Positions 53,911-62,917 of a DNA stretch of 64,000 nucleotides are shown here, piece after piece. The stretch is taken from the NCBI RefSeq assembly GCF_036016955.1, contig NZ_JAYWXI010000011.1, positions 47,290 to 111,289 on the forward strand, read 5' to 3'. The DNA is from JAYWXI01 sp036016955. Lineage in GTDB: Bacteria; Bacteroidota; Bacteroidia; Flavobacteriales; Weeksellaceae. The first letter of the stretch is position 1. The number at the start of each line of letters is the position of its first letter. The notes beneath the pieces were generated by a model. That model made no database searches and was not told the origin of the DNA. It saw nothing but the letters and a program-made list of their open reading frames with translations. The position numbers and the translations under genes are program-made.

Positions 53911-54351
53911 TTAATGAGAATACTCCCTTTTGGCTTTAATATTAGTTTCTACTACCCACTTATTATTTTCATAATGAAGTAAAAAAATAATAAGAGTTTC
54001 TGATCTTATACATTTTTTATCTACAGCAATAAGAATTTTTTCACTATTAATAGCTCGTAAGGGTTTAGAGATTTTTGTTATACAATGAGATTCTAAATTA
54101 CTTACTTTGTTAGTAATTAATGCCGTATCGATTTTATATTTTTTTTCATTTTGTATTTTGAATCCCACTTCTTCAAATGCACTTTCCTTAAAGTATTCCA
54201 AAGAATTTTTAAAATAATAAGGCTCGGTAGATAAATTCTCTAATCGTATATGTTTTTCTTTCAAAAAATGGTTGATTATGTCATATTCATCATGAGTAGA
54301 AGCGCAAGAGATTAAAGACAATAAACTAATTACGATTAATATTACTTTCAT
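53911..54351 (-). CDS. Small lipoprotein, unknown
   Basis: A 146-residue protein with a signal and lipobox (LLSLISC, Cys about 16). The rest is lysine- and isoleucine-rich with no known family. It lies 298 bases after another small lipoprotein on the same strand in the RHS toxin-tip region, so it could be an immunity protein or a remnant of one, but nothing shows this. Confidence 0.6.
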   Translation of the reverse strand: MKVILIVISLLSLISCASTHDEYDIINHFLKEKHIRLENLSTEPYYFKNSLEYFKESAFEEVGFKIQNEKKYKIDTALITNKVSNLESHCITKISKPLRAINSEKILIAVDKKCIRSETLIIFLLHYENNKWVVETNIKAKREYSH

Positions 54352-54649
54352 TTTATCTAAAATTTATATTGATTTTAAAAGCTGTTTTATTTGGTGGCAG
54401 TCGCTTTCGGAAACTTCTTTCATTAAGAAGTTGAATCACCACCTTTGTGTGTAATATTTTATAACATATTTCATTGTACTAATAGCTCTCATAGCTCGTG
54501 CCGATTATACTCTACATACTACCTTTGTTAAAGTTTTCGTAAAAAAAGAATTTTTTGGATAGTCACGAATGGGGGAGAGGGGAACATTCCCTGATTTCAA
54601 TTGAATAAGCCTCATAATCATTATTTCTTTTTAGGAAGGCGAAACACTA
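54352..54649. other. Gap between two small lipoprotein genes
   Basis: No open frame of note or clear RNA structure. A few G/C-rich bases at 54560-54580 interrupt otherwise AT-rich DNA. Confidence 0.4.
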
Positions 54650-55141
54650 TCATTTACTCTCCTCCTCAATTCTCGAAGATAAAATATTTTCCAATAGTTT
54701 GTAAAAATTTTTAAAATGTGCCGATTTTTTCTCACTATCATTGTTAATAGGTCCAAAATATTCTGGTTGTACAATGATTACACGCTTATTGGTATAAATT
54801 TCATATCTTTCTATTGCACTTTCCGAAATAAAAACTGAATCTGTATAAATATCTGTATTAATATTCCTAAAATTGTATATTTTTTCTTCTACAAAAAAGT
54901 TTTGAATATCTTCTAAATCCTTAGAGGTAAGTTTAAATGAAACCGTGTCTACAAGAAATTTTGAATCGCTAAATAACTCACCTTCAGGATTTTTATAATG
55001 ATAGAATCGTCCTTCTCGACCTTTAAAACTCACTATGAGCTTCTCATCAATATACTCACTAAATCCTGTAACATATTCTTTTTGGCCACAAGAGGATATA
55101 ATCAAACAAAAACATACAAAGTAAATTCTAAACATAATCAA
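54650..55141 (-). CDS. Lipoprotein, predicted immunity partner of the zincin toxin
   Basis: A 163-residue lipoprotein (lipobox LIISSC near residue 18). It has no recognisable family. Its ATG overlaps the last bases of the metalloprotease-type toxin gene by four bases (55138-55141), an arrangement typical of toxin-immunity pairs, and a lipoprotein would meet a protease toxin in the periplasm. The role is inferred from position. A start two codons later (55135) is also possible. Confidence 0.65.
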   Translation of the reverse strand: MIMFRIYFVCFCLIISSCGQKEYVTGFSEYIDEKLIVSFKGREGRFYHYKNPEGELFSDSKFLVDTVSFKLTSKDLEDIQNFFVEEKIYNFRNINTDIYTDSVFISESAIERYEIYTNKRVIIVQPEYFGPINNDSEKKSAHFKNFYKLLENILSSRIEEESK

Positions 55142-56169
55142 AAAAGTCTTAAGAATTTTTCAAGGCCTAATTTGCTCCATTTGTAATTGGAAGGAATATT
55201 AAATCCTCCATATCTATTTACATTTTGCCTAAATATTTCAAGGGGAATATTATGATATTTTGCGTACGCATAGTTATATGACCAAGCCGATCTTTCCATA
55301 AATATTTTATTAGTTAGCCCTATACTTATATGTTTTGCATGAATAAATTCGTGGTTTAATATCGATTTACCTATGTATGTACCATTTACATTAAGCCCTT
55401 TTAAACTTGGAGATACATATATGGTAGAACCTGATTTATCACCTATGGTCTTTGCTAAAACTGTCCCTTTGTGGGTGATTTTTCCATGAGCACTCGAATA
55501 TTCCTTCATAAGCCCGTTTTCTAGTTTGTAGAAAGTTTCTCTAGAATGTGGTAAATCATTAGGTGTTGCTAATTTAATATCCTTAATATTCAGCTCTTTC
55601 ATAATAGTCTTAACGTCCCCGTTATTATCCTGTATATAGCTGATTAACTCTTCTTTATTAGCGAATTGCTGCCCATCGTAACTAAATTTCCCATCCGCAT
55701 TTAACTGTACATTATTTTTCCCTTGGAACAACTTTCCTAACCCGTAACTACCAGCACCAATTGCCCCTCCTATTACAGCTCCTTTTGCAATCCCTTCTAA
55801 GAAATTTGTACCATTAAGAATCGCATTAACGCCACCGCTTCCTGCCCCAGCTAAGGCTCCGTTACCTACGGTTGCCCAAAAGCCACTCGCACTAAAAACT
55901 TGTCCTAAAGCACCGGAAACAGCTCCGGTAATTGCCCCTCCAAAGAATGTTTTTGCCAAACCTCCCCAAGAGAAATTTCCTGTAATTGCGGCTTGGCCTA
56001 AGTATAATCCTGCTCCAATAATTGCTCCGCCAATAGCTGCAGAAACAACACCTGCCCAAAATACACTTTTAAAGGCTGCTGCTAAAGCCGCAAACCAAAA
56101 TAACTCCCCGCTTGGGTCATTGTACATCAGCGGGTTGTTTAGGACATACCCGTATTTACTGTAGTTTTG
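55138..56169 (-). CDS. Orphan RHS C-terminal tip with zincin metalloprotease domain
   Basis: The conceptual frame starts with leftover RHS core codons (QNYSKYGYVLNNPLMYNDPSGE, 56169-56104) and has an in-frame stop just upstream at about 56185; an internal ATG at 56127 is the first usual start. Residues about 10-135 from that ATG are Gly/Ala-rich hydrophobic repeats typical of the linker after the DPSG junction. The end has NHEFIHAKH (His259, Glu260, His263) and a downstream Glu278 in MERSAW, a gluzincin-like metal site. So it is a displaced polymorphic-toxin tip with a protease activity. With no full RHS body in front it is probably silent until recombined. A lipoprotein partner follows immediately. 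Confidence 0.7.
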   Translation of the reverse strand, partial: QNYSKYGYVLNNPLMYNDPSGELFWFAALAAAFKSVFWAGVVSAAIGGAIIGAGLYLGQAAITGNFSWGGLAKTFFGGAITGAVSGALGQVFSASGFWATVGNGALAGAGSGGVNAILNGTNFLEGIAKGAVIGGAIGAGSYGLGKLFQGKNNVQLNADGKFSYDGQQFANKEELISYIQDNNGDVKTIMKELNIKDIKLATPNDLPHSRETFYKLENGLMKEYSSAHGKITHKGTVLAKTIGDKSGSTIYVSPSLKGLNVNGTYIGKSILNHEFIHAKHISIGLTNKIFMERSAWSYNYAYAKYHNIPLEIFRQNVNRYGGFNIPSNYKWSKLGLEKFLRLF

Positions 56170-56415
56170 GGGTGTTGGCCGTTTACATTTTTAATGAACT
56201 TCTTCGCTCTTGTTTTCAAAAATATAAAATTTTTGTTAAACTGCTGACTTTCAAAAACAATAGTCCTGTCCACGTGGCTCCAGTCATTAAAACGATACGC
56301 AGAGTGAGGTTTTAATGTCATTTTGGCGGTCTTTTTTATTGTTTATCGCTTCGGGGTAGGTTCGAGAGGTGTTCGAGCGAACCTCGATTAAACCCCAAAA
56401 TCTGACCTTGCTTTT
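56150..56415. repeat. Direct repeat in front of the RHS tips, copy 1
   Basis: Nearly identical to 63489-63754 (offset 7339 bases). It contains a CGAACC/GGTTCG hairpin (about 56360-56385). In both copies the left end passes directly into RHS-end codons of an orphan tip, so the repeat is the 5' leader of a tip in the minus direction. Confidence 0.85.
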
Positions 56416-56542
56416 TGGGGGCAGGTTTTTACAGAACACTACTTTTAGTTTATAATCGCTAATTTTACTCCTATTCATAAGACTTGGCCGAAAATTTAAT
56501 CATTGTTTCTTTCGAAATTTGGGTATAATAAGGTACAAAATC

Positions 56543-56845
56543 CTATTTAATAGGACTTTGTGATTGTAATTTCTCTTTTGTTTCTATTATCTTCTGTCTT
56601 AATTCTTCTTCTGTAAAAAATCCATTTGGGTACTTTTCGTGATCTTCTTTAAATTGAGAAAAACGACTTGACACTATACTTAAATCCGAAAATGCTTGTT
56701 GTTCTTCATTGCTCAATGTATCACTGTCAATTTCTAAATCATAAGAATAATAGAATTCATTACAAAAAACTGATGCTGTTATTTGTGACATAACAAACAT
56801 ATCCATTAATTGATATAACCTCCTTTTGTCGTCTTTTTTATACAT
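56543..56845 (-). CDS. Predicted immunity protein (small, acidic, helical)
   Basis: A 100-residue, acidic, helical protein starting MYKKDDKRRLYQLM with FYYSYDLEID in the middle and EEELRQKIIETKEKL at the end. It resembles small all-helical immunity proteins of bacteriocin-like toxins by size and charge, not by a firm family match. The start at 56845 is chosen because the preceding toxin frame ends at 56847, one base before it; the longer frame up to 56989 overlaps the toxin. No signal peptide, so it would act in the cytoplasm. Confidence 0.6.
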   Translation of the reverse strand: MYKKDDKRRLYQLMDMFVMSQITASVFCNEFYYSYDLEIDSDTLSNEEQQAFSDLSIVSSRFSQFKEDHEKYPNGFFTEEELRQKIIETKEKLQSQSPIK

Positions 56846-56846
56846 G

Positions 56847-57237
56847 TTATTTTGGAATTGCTTGTAAAGGACCAATTGCTTTTTGTGTGTATTTAAAGTG
56901 CATAATCGTATTAGTCCCTTTATCATACAACACTTCAACATTATAAAGTTTACTATTTTTCCACATTTGAGAATAATGCATAAGTGCATTAGTACCTTGT
57001 GGGTCTTTCAAAACCTGCATAGGAGCTTTAATAATATCATCTAAGGTTTGAACTGGTATCATACGCCTTGCTTCATCCATATGAGCTGCCGTAGTCTTTG
57101 TAAAGTTATACCCCGTCTTAGCGGCTATTCTACCTCCTCTACCTACACTTCCTATAGGCAAGCCACCCAAAAACCACCCCGGGGCCTCATCAAACAAAAA
57201 TTGTTCAAAACGGCCTACGCTTTGGGCGGCGTTGGAG
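56847..57237 (-). pseudogene. Orphan RHS-type toxin tip, no start codon
   Basis: The frame begins with the shared pre-toxin segment SNAAQSVGRFEQFLFDEAPG and WFLGGLPIGSVGRGGR, then a toxin domain of about 80 residues containing AAHMDEARRMIPVQTLDD and VLYDKGTNTIMHFKY. The fold is not recognised; it may be an RNase. There is no ATG before the shared part, and a TGA lies about 45 bases upstream, so the tip is not expressed alone unless from an internal TTG at 57197. The predicted immunity gene follows after one base. The first 120 bases match 63236-63347. Confidence 0.65.
57117..57237. repeat. Pre-toxin repeat, copy 1
   Basis: Similar to 63236-63347 with a 9-base insertion. It encodes the RFEQFLFDEAPG segment that joins different toxin tips, a site for recombination between cassettes. 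Confidence 0.8.
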
Positions 57238-57587
57238 AGGTGTAGAAAGGAACACCTGCTTATTACCGTTGATCACTTTATCAAAGCAAGCAAAATTTCT
57301 TTGATGTGAAAAAAACGCCAAGTTTCAAGTCTGATGTTTGATGTTATTCTGCTAAAGCCTTATTCGGGGGCTTTTGTCTTTTGATATACTTGGATTAGTT
57401 TATCACACGCTTGCTGTAAATCTTCTGAATGCTCTTTATTAAAAGGGGTATAATCAAGTTTCAATTTTTGGATTAAAATACCCTCCAAGCCTTTCTAACC
57501 ATAAGTATAGTGGCTTTATACTAACCTTGATAGCCTTTTGTATGGTGGCTTTCTACAAAAGGATAGAAGTTTATTACAAAAGAGGAT
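57238..57587. other. Gap with remnant of a small gene
   Basis: Minus-strand frame 57488-57360 (TTG start, 42 codons and stop) codes for a short peptide ending LQQACDKLIQVYQK, possibly the tail of a lost immunity gene. Nothing else coding is seen in 57238-57587. Confidence 0.35.
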
Positions 57588-58694
57588 TTAATCAACTTTA
57601 CTTGTAAATAAATGTGTTATATCACTCTCAATAATTTCTTGAAGTTCTTTTGGTGATGGCATTTCTAATTCAGAAACTCTTTTTGCATGTTCTAAAATTA
57701 AATTATCAAAAATATTTCTTATAAAACGAGCATTATTAGATTTTGTAGAACTCTCTGCAATCTTCTCCTTTAGGCAGATAGTAGTATTATCATCAATAGA
57801 ATAATCATTGGTTTTAATAAAATTCAAAAGAATCTCAACTAATTCGTTATCAGAATAATCATCAAACTCTATAAAAGTATTAAACCTTGACTTTAAACCA
57901 GGATTAGAATTAAAGAAAACTTCCATTGGTTCACTATATCCTGCAACTATAACGACTAAATCATCTCTGTAGTCTTCTAATGCTTTCGTAAGTTCTGTAA
58001 GGCACTCTCTTCCATAAGAATCAGAATGTTCATTTTCTGTAATACTATATGCTTCATCTATAAATAAAACACCTCCTTTTGCTTTTTCAATAACTTTCTT
58101 TACCTTCAATGCTGTTTGCCCTTGGTACCCAGCTATTAAATCAGTTCTTGATACTTCTATAAAATGTCCTTTAGACAATAATCCCAATTCCTTATACATC
58201 TTCCCAACAATTCTTGCAACCGTAGTTTTACCAGTGCCTGGATTACCAATAAAAGCGAGATGTAAAGTATTTTTAGGATTAACAAAACCCAGCTTTCTCC
58301 TTAATTGCTGAACTTTTTGAAATGAAATAAGATTTTTTATTATATCTTTTACATTTTGAAGTCCTGTCAGTTGATCTAATTGAAATAATAATTCTTCCAA
58401 TGAATATTCTTCAGTCGGCTTAGATTCATCAGTTTCTGGAGCGTAAATTTCTTTTAATTTTTGAAAGCCAAAATATCTAAGCAATAAGTCATTATATTCT
58501 TTTGATAAGTTTACAAGCCCTTCATCATTTGAGTTAACGATAATTGATATTAATTTAAATACTTTTTTAGTTGCTAATTTATCATCAGTAGAAATAATTC
58601 TACTTGTCAATCTAAAAAAATCACCATTATTATCACTTCGTTTATCTAGTTCTTTTGCACAACTAAAAAGTAACTGTTCGTATTTATTCTCCAT
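57588..58694 (-). CDS. AAA+ ATPase of the CbxX/SpoVK type
   Basis: A 368-residue protein: an N-terminal helical domain (about 1-100) and one AAA+ module with Walker A GNPGTGKTT (150-158), Walker B VLFIDE (209-214), sensor VIVAGY, and an arginine finger in GLKSRF (Arg270). CbxX/SpoVK-like ATPases remodel protein complexes, often with helical partners. Its ATG is directly beside the stop of the coiled-coil gene, so the genes are coupled. It lies last in a three-gene operon that has no similarity to the RHS tips around it. Confidence 0.85.
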   Translation of the reverse strand: MENKYEQLLFSCAKELDKRSDNNGDFFRLTSRIISTDDKLATKKVFKLISIIVNSNDEGLVNLSKEYNDLLLRYFGFQKLKEIYAPETDESKPTEEYSLEELLFQLDQLTGLQNVKDIIKNLISFQKVQQLRRKLGFVNPKNTLHLAFIGNPGTGKTTVARIVGKMYKELGLLSKGHFIEVSRTDLIAGYQGQTALKVKKVIEKAKGGVLFIDEAYSITENEHSDSYGRECLTELTKALEDYRDDLVVIVAGYSEPMEVFFNSNPGLKSRFNTFIEFDDYSDNELVEILLNFIKTNDYSIDDNTTICLKEKIAESSTKSNNARFIRNIFDNLILEHAKRVSELEMPSPKELQEIIESDITHLFTSKVD

Positions 58695-59903
58695 TTATTG
58701 ATGAGTTAAAATAAATTGTAATATTAGGAACACAAATAAAACTCCACTAATCACATAAGAAATCATTAATTTCTTATCTAGTGAAGTTTTATAATCATTG
58801 AAAGTGTTATCTAAATGTTTATTAGCATTAGTAAAAGCTGAATCAGATTCTAATTTCTCTTTCTTTATTAAATCTACTTTTTTATTGACTTCATCAATCT
58901 GTTCAATATGCATCTGAACTTTTTCCCAAGTTTCATCAATATCACTTAAGTGAACAATAGATTTAACAATATCTTTATGTGATGATAGAGTTTTTATACT
59001 TTCGTTTATTTTTTCAATCTCTGAATTAGCTTCAATTGATTTATTTTTCTCAGTTTGAAGTTCATCCCAAATCACATCAACATCTGCAATATGCTTATAG
59101 CCATCAATTGTATTTTTAAATTTTGATAATTCTTCAATATCTTTTTGATGCTCGTTTATTCTTTCTTTTGATTCATTAATTAACATAGAATGCTTTTGAA
59201 CATCTTCCCAAATCAAATCAACTTCCTCAATATGCTTGTAGCTATCAATTTTATTTTTAAATATTGATAATTCCTTAATACCTTCTTGATGCTCATTTAT
59301 TTTTACTTTTGCTTCATTAATTAAAGATGTATGCTTCTGAACATCTTCCCAAGTTTCATCAATATTACTAAAATGAGAAAAACCTTCTAAATAACTGATA
59401 ATATTTTGAATAGTATTCAAGTTTTGAAGATTAGAATCTATGGTGTTTTCTAAAATTTCTATTTTAGATTTTAATTCATCAATAATTTTTGATGATTTAT
59501 TTTCATATTTAGAGTGTTTTTCAATAGTAGCTCTCAAAGCTTCAATCGTTCTCCTTATATCTTTTTGAGCATCTTGAACTTCTCCATTTACTTTATTTAG
59601 TTTATTAATAGAATCTTCAAAATAACCAATATATTCTCTGTCTAAAACATCAACAACATTATAAACTTCTTTAAATTCTCTAATGATTTTTAATGAATTA
59701 TTATTAGATTCAATTAAGGCACTTTGAACGTCCTTTACTAACTTATTTATCTCTTCACCCGTAACATTTTTTGACATCCACCCAAAAAATGTACTTTCTT
59801 CAAATCTTCTTAATACGGGGGCTCTTGGAGTTCTATCCTCAATTTTTTTTACTCTCAGTTTTGCCTCATCAAGTTCTTTTCTTTTCAGTTCTAATTCATT
59901 CAT
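58695..59903 (-). CDS. Tail-anchored coiled-coil protein with exact 47-residue repeats
   Basis: A 402-residue, mostly helical protein. In residues 177-350 there are four repeats of the form H-x3-[IV]-D-x2-W-[ED]-x-[VL]-Q; the His (177, 224, 271, 318) and Trp (185, 232, 279, 326) recur at exactly 47-residue spacing. A single membrane helix (about 380-399) ends the chain, followed by three residues, so it is anchored with the rest facing the cytoplasm. It sits between a membrane HNH protein (5-base gap) and an AAA+ ATPase (no gap). No named family is recognised. Confidence 0.75.
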   Translation of the reverse strand: MNELELKRKELDEAKLRVKKIEDRTPRAPVLRRFEESTFFGWMSKNVTGEEINKLVKDVQSALIESNNNSLKIIREFKEVYNVVDVLDREYIGYFEDSINKLNKVNGEVQDAQKDIRRTIEALRATIEKHSKYENKSSKIIDELKSKIEILENTIDSNLQNLNTIQNIISYLEGFSHFSNIDETWEDVQKHTSLINEAKVKINEHQEGIKELSIFKNKIDSYKHIEEVDLIWEDVQKHSMLINESKERINEHQKDIEELSKFKNTIDGYKHIADVDVIWDELQTEKNKSIEANSEIEKINESIKTLSSHKDIVKSIVHLSDIDETWEKVQMHIEQIDEVNKKVDLIKKEKLESDSAFTNANKHLDNTFNDYKTSLDKKLMISYVISGVLFVFLILQFILTHQ

Positions 59904-59908
59904 AATTA

Positions 59909-61654
59909 TCAGCTGTTTAATAGTGCAAATAAATCATCAAGGTTATCATCATTTTCAGTTCTTTTTGAGTTATCCGATTTATTATCAATAAATGTATTAT
60001 TCATTTTGTTTCTCAAATTACTATGCCTATTGTGTATATCACTAAGAACATTATTTTTTTTATCTGCAACATTATTACCAGCCACAAATATCAATTGATT
60101 CTGTGTAGCAAGAATTTCATTGCCTTTATCAATTTGACTGGAAGTTAAAATTGAACGCTGTTTTTTAGCAATCATTTTATCAATTAAATTAAGAGCAATT
60201 GCACCAATTATTCCCGAAGTTAAAGCACCGAAGAATATTCCTAGAATACTTGCTAAACTACCTAGCAATGGAATCGGAGTTCCAAATCCTGGAAATAATG
60301 TTATCAATGAATTTTCAATTGTTTGCCCAAGAATAAGTGCACCACCAGCAGTTAATCCTGCTGTAACAATTTTACCTACTTGTAGCATTAGAATACTTAA
60401 AGGTTTTCCTTTGTTTTCTGGGCTTTTAATATACGCTACGGCTTCTTTTATAGATTTATAACCTTGTTTTAAGAAAATCCAAGCTTTCTTTACCATATTT
60501 ATAATAGGTCCAAATAACGCAGTAGCAATAGTTGTTAATAAACTATCTCCAGCATTGTAGAGATGTTGTTTTAAATTGCTAAAAAACTCTTTAATGGATT
60601 CTTTTAAGCTATCTAAAAAAGTTGAAAAACTCTTCTTTGCAGATATAAGCCATTGGATAAGTTTCTGAATAATTTTCTTCATTAAACTTGCTAAAAGCCC
60701 CATTAAAACAGATTTCAATGAGGATGAAGCAATCTCCTTTCCTTGTTCTTTTGCTTTTAAAATTTTACCTTCTACTGACGCTTTAATTCCATCTTTAATA
60801 TCTTGGTTAATTTTATTTTCAGCTGCTCTCTCTTTATCAAGCATTTTTTGAGAATCCGCTCCAGATTTCCCCTTGTATTTCATTTCGGCAATTTCTATCT
60901 CCTTTCTTTTGTCTAAATCATATTTATTACTACTATTTACAGATAAAATTGTTGCATCTCTTTCTCTTTTCCAGCCTTCTTTTTTAATTTCAAAATTCTC
61001 CAATGTCTCAGAGTTAGTTTTAGCTCGTTTATAATTATTTAGAAACTCATTGGTTACAGCATAATTTTCCTCTTGATTTGCTAAATCTTTTGTTTTTATC
61101 CCTGCAAATTTTCTAGCTCTATCTTTATGTATTCTTCTTCCTGGAACTACATGATCGACATTATGCACTTCTCTCCCTGTAATTTGATTTCCTGTATATT
61201 CATCATAAATCTTATTACCATTTTCATATCTTTCTTGATTAATCTTACCTTTAAAATTTGTAAACTTTGGATCTTTCCTCATTTCTATATTATCATCAGA
61301 GTAGTTCGTTTCATTCTTTTTAACTTTTCTATCAATTACAAACTTATCAACGAAATCTCCAGAACTATTTCTTGCTTTATCCATTGTTTCTTGGTCAAAG
61401 TCTCTCTCATCAATTTTAGTCTTTGCCCCAAGTCCCTTATTTATTCCAATTTGGTTAACAAACTGCTCCCAAATAACTGTGGTAACTGTATCTCTTAAAG
61501 AATCAGGATTTTCAATTTTTTCAAATTCAATATTCATATCAGAAAGATCAGACAATTGCTCCTGAAGTTGTAAATCTAAGGTTGTTTCTAAATCATCAAA
61601 AGAAAATGATTCATCATCGTAATTCAAATCTTCTAATAAATAATTCTCGTTCAT
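59909..61654 (-). CDS. Multi-pass membrane protein with N-terminal HNH-like domain
   Basis: A 581-residue protein. The N-terminus is acidic (1-60). Residues 150-215 hold an HNH-type motif: REVHNVDHVVP (Asp167, His168) followed by NQEENYAVTNEFLNNYK (Asn197, Asn206, Lys209), as in HNH nucleases with no zinc-binding Cys. A basic helical region leads to four to six predicted membrane or amphipathic helices (about 314-500), and a polar tail ends in LDDLFALLNS. A nuclease fused to a membrane domain would be unusual. The gene leads the three-gene operon; it has a -7 element (complement of 61693-61700). Confidence 0.72.
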   Translation of the reverse strand: MNENYLLEDLNYDDESFSFDDLETTLDLQLQEQLSDLSDMNIEFEKIENPDSLRDTVTTVIWEQFVNQIGINKGLGAKTKIDERDFDQETMDKARNSSGDFVDKFVIDRKVKKNETNYSDDNIEMRKDPKFTNFKGKINQERYENGNKIYDEYTGNQITGREVHNVDHVVPGRRIHKDRARKFAGIKTKDLANQEENYAVTNEFLNNYKRAKTNSETLENFEIKKEGWKRERDATILSVNSSNKYDLDKRKEIEIAEMKYKGKSGADSQKMLDKERAAENKINQDIKDGIKASVEGKILKAKEQGKEIASSSLKSVLMGLLASLMKKIIQKLIQWLISAKKSFSTFLDSLKESIKEFFSNLKQHLYNAGDSLLTTIATALFGPIINMVKKAWIFLKQGYKSIKEAVAYIKSPENKGKPLSILMLQVGKIVTAGLTAGGALILGQTIENSLITLFPGFGTPIPLLGSLASILGIFFGALTSGIIGAIALNLIDKMIAKKQRSILTSSQIDKGNEILATQNQLIFVAGNNVADKKNNVLSDIHNRHSNLRNKMNNTFIDNKSDNSKRTENDDNLDDLFALLNS

Positions 61655-62211
61655 TGTAACTGTTCAGTTTTTATATATAATTTTCTTTTTTACAAATTTA
61701 CATATTATCTCAGCCAAATAGTGTCGTCCACTAAAAAAGCGTGGGCTTCAAACTTTATTTACTCATATAGAGAGGCTCTGGATTGCCGTTGTCCGAATAA
61801 GCAAGAAGAAACCCAAGCCTAAACTATAAACGTGAGCCTTCACTATTTACTCTGCGGACAATTTAATTTTCCAGATTCAACTATTGCAGAATAAAAGCAA
61901 ATGCTTTACTTTTTCTGATATGTTAATTCCTCAAAAGTAAAGACTTTTTGATGATTTCTCATAATATACAGTGAGTTTTTTCATTTAGTTAAGACCAAAG
62001 AAACACTCCCGACAATATTTCCCTTGCATAATAAGTTTTATAATAGTAATAATAACAAACAACATACACCAAAACAAATTAAAAACACTATAGACAAACA
62101 ATAAAAGCAATCGCCTTTTCCATTAGTTTTAGGTATAGATATAACCGGATAAGCGACCACCCCTCAAGCGTTCTGCTAAATAAACTACCGTTAGTTTTTT
62201 ATCTTCTTCCA
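61655..62211. other. Gap with -7 element and inverted repeats
   Basis: Contains TAAATTTG (minus strand, 61693-61700) for the HNH operon and an inverted repeat CTTTACTTTT (about 61910) with AAAAGTAAAG (about 61938). From about 62090 the plus strand has residual frames that run into the IS982-type transposase but with stops and frameshifts, so the 5' end of the element is decayed here. Confidence 0.5.
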
Positions 62212-62895
62212 TTAAAAACCGAAACAAGTGTTTACAATAAGCGAAAACGAAGACTATCCCTACAAACAGAGCAAATTAGACAGCGTATTTCGATGGAGTT
62301 CGATGAGTTTGAAGATATTTTTATCGTTGATGGTATGCCAATGAAAGTTTGTGAAAACGCTCGTTCTACTCGTTCAAAAATTTGTAAAGAGCAATCCTAT
62401 TCTTGGCCAACATATGGTTATTGTGCTTCACAGAAATTGTATTTCTATGGCTATAAACTACACGCAGTATGTTCTTTAAATGGTGTTATTAAGAATTTTG
62501 ATATAAGCCCTGCATCCGTTCACGACCTCCATTATTTAAAAGATATTGGCGAGCAAATGCAAAATTGTACTTTAATAGGAGATAGGGGTTATTTATCAGC
62601 AAAAGTTCAAATAGATTTATTTAACTACGCTAATATTAAATTAGATACACCGATGAGAAGTAATCAGAAAGATTATATTCCTCAATTTTCATTAGACAAG
62701 AAAAAGCGAAAACGAATTGAGACATTTTTCTCTCAACTTTGTGACCAGTTTATGATTAAAAGAAACTATGCTAAAATTTTTGAAGGCTTTAAAACAAGGA
62801 TAATCAGTAAAATAACCGCTGCAACGGTTATTCAATATATCAATAAATTTATCTTCCAAAGAAACTTAAATCATCTAAAAATCAGTATTATTTAA
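62212..62895 (+). pseudogene. IS982-family transposase, 5'-truncated remnant
   Basis: In-frame homology starts near LKTETSVYNKRKRRL (62212) and runs to the stop at 62895; the first ATG, 62293, would give 200 residues. It has the DDE-type blocks EDIFIVDGMP, YCASQKLYFYGYKLHAV, SPASVHDLHYLKDI, TLIGDRGYLS and RKRIETFFSQLCDQ. A full IS982 transposase is about 295 residues, so roughly the first 95 are lost or frameshifted. No clear terminal inverted repeats or target duplications were found. IS982 elements such as ISRa1 occur in Riemerella. The remnant stands where the immunity gene of the neighbouring tip would be expected. Confidence 0.75.
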
Positions 62896-62917
62896 AATGC
62901 ACAACGGGTTATCCATA

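Noticed and set aside
56139..56321. 60-residue frame inside the direct repeat (and its copy at 63478-63660)
   Set aside because: Conserved only because the DNA is duplicated; no start signal, domain or codon pattern supports a gene.
62293..62895. Complete transposase gene
   Set aside because: The 200-residue product lacks the first third of an IS982 transposase, and in-frame homology begins upstream of the ATG where no intact start remains.
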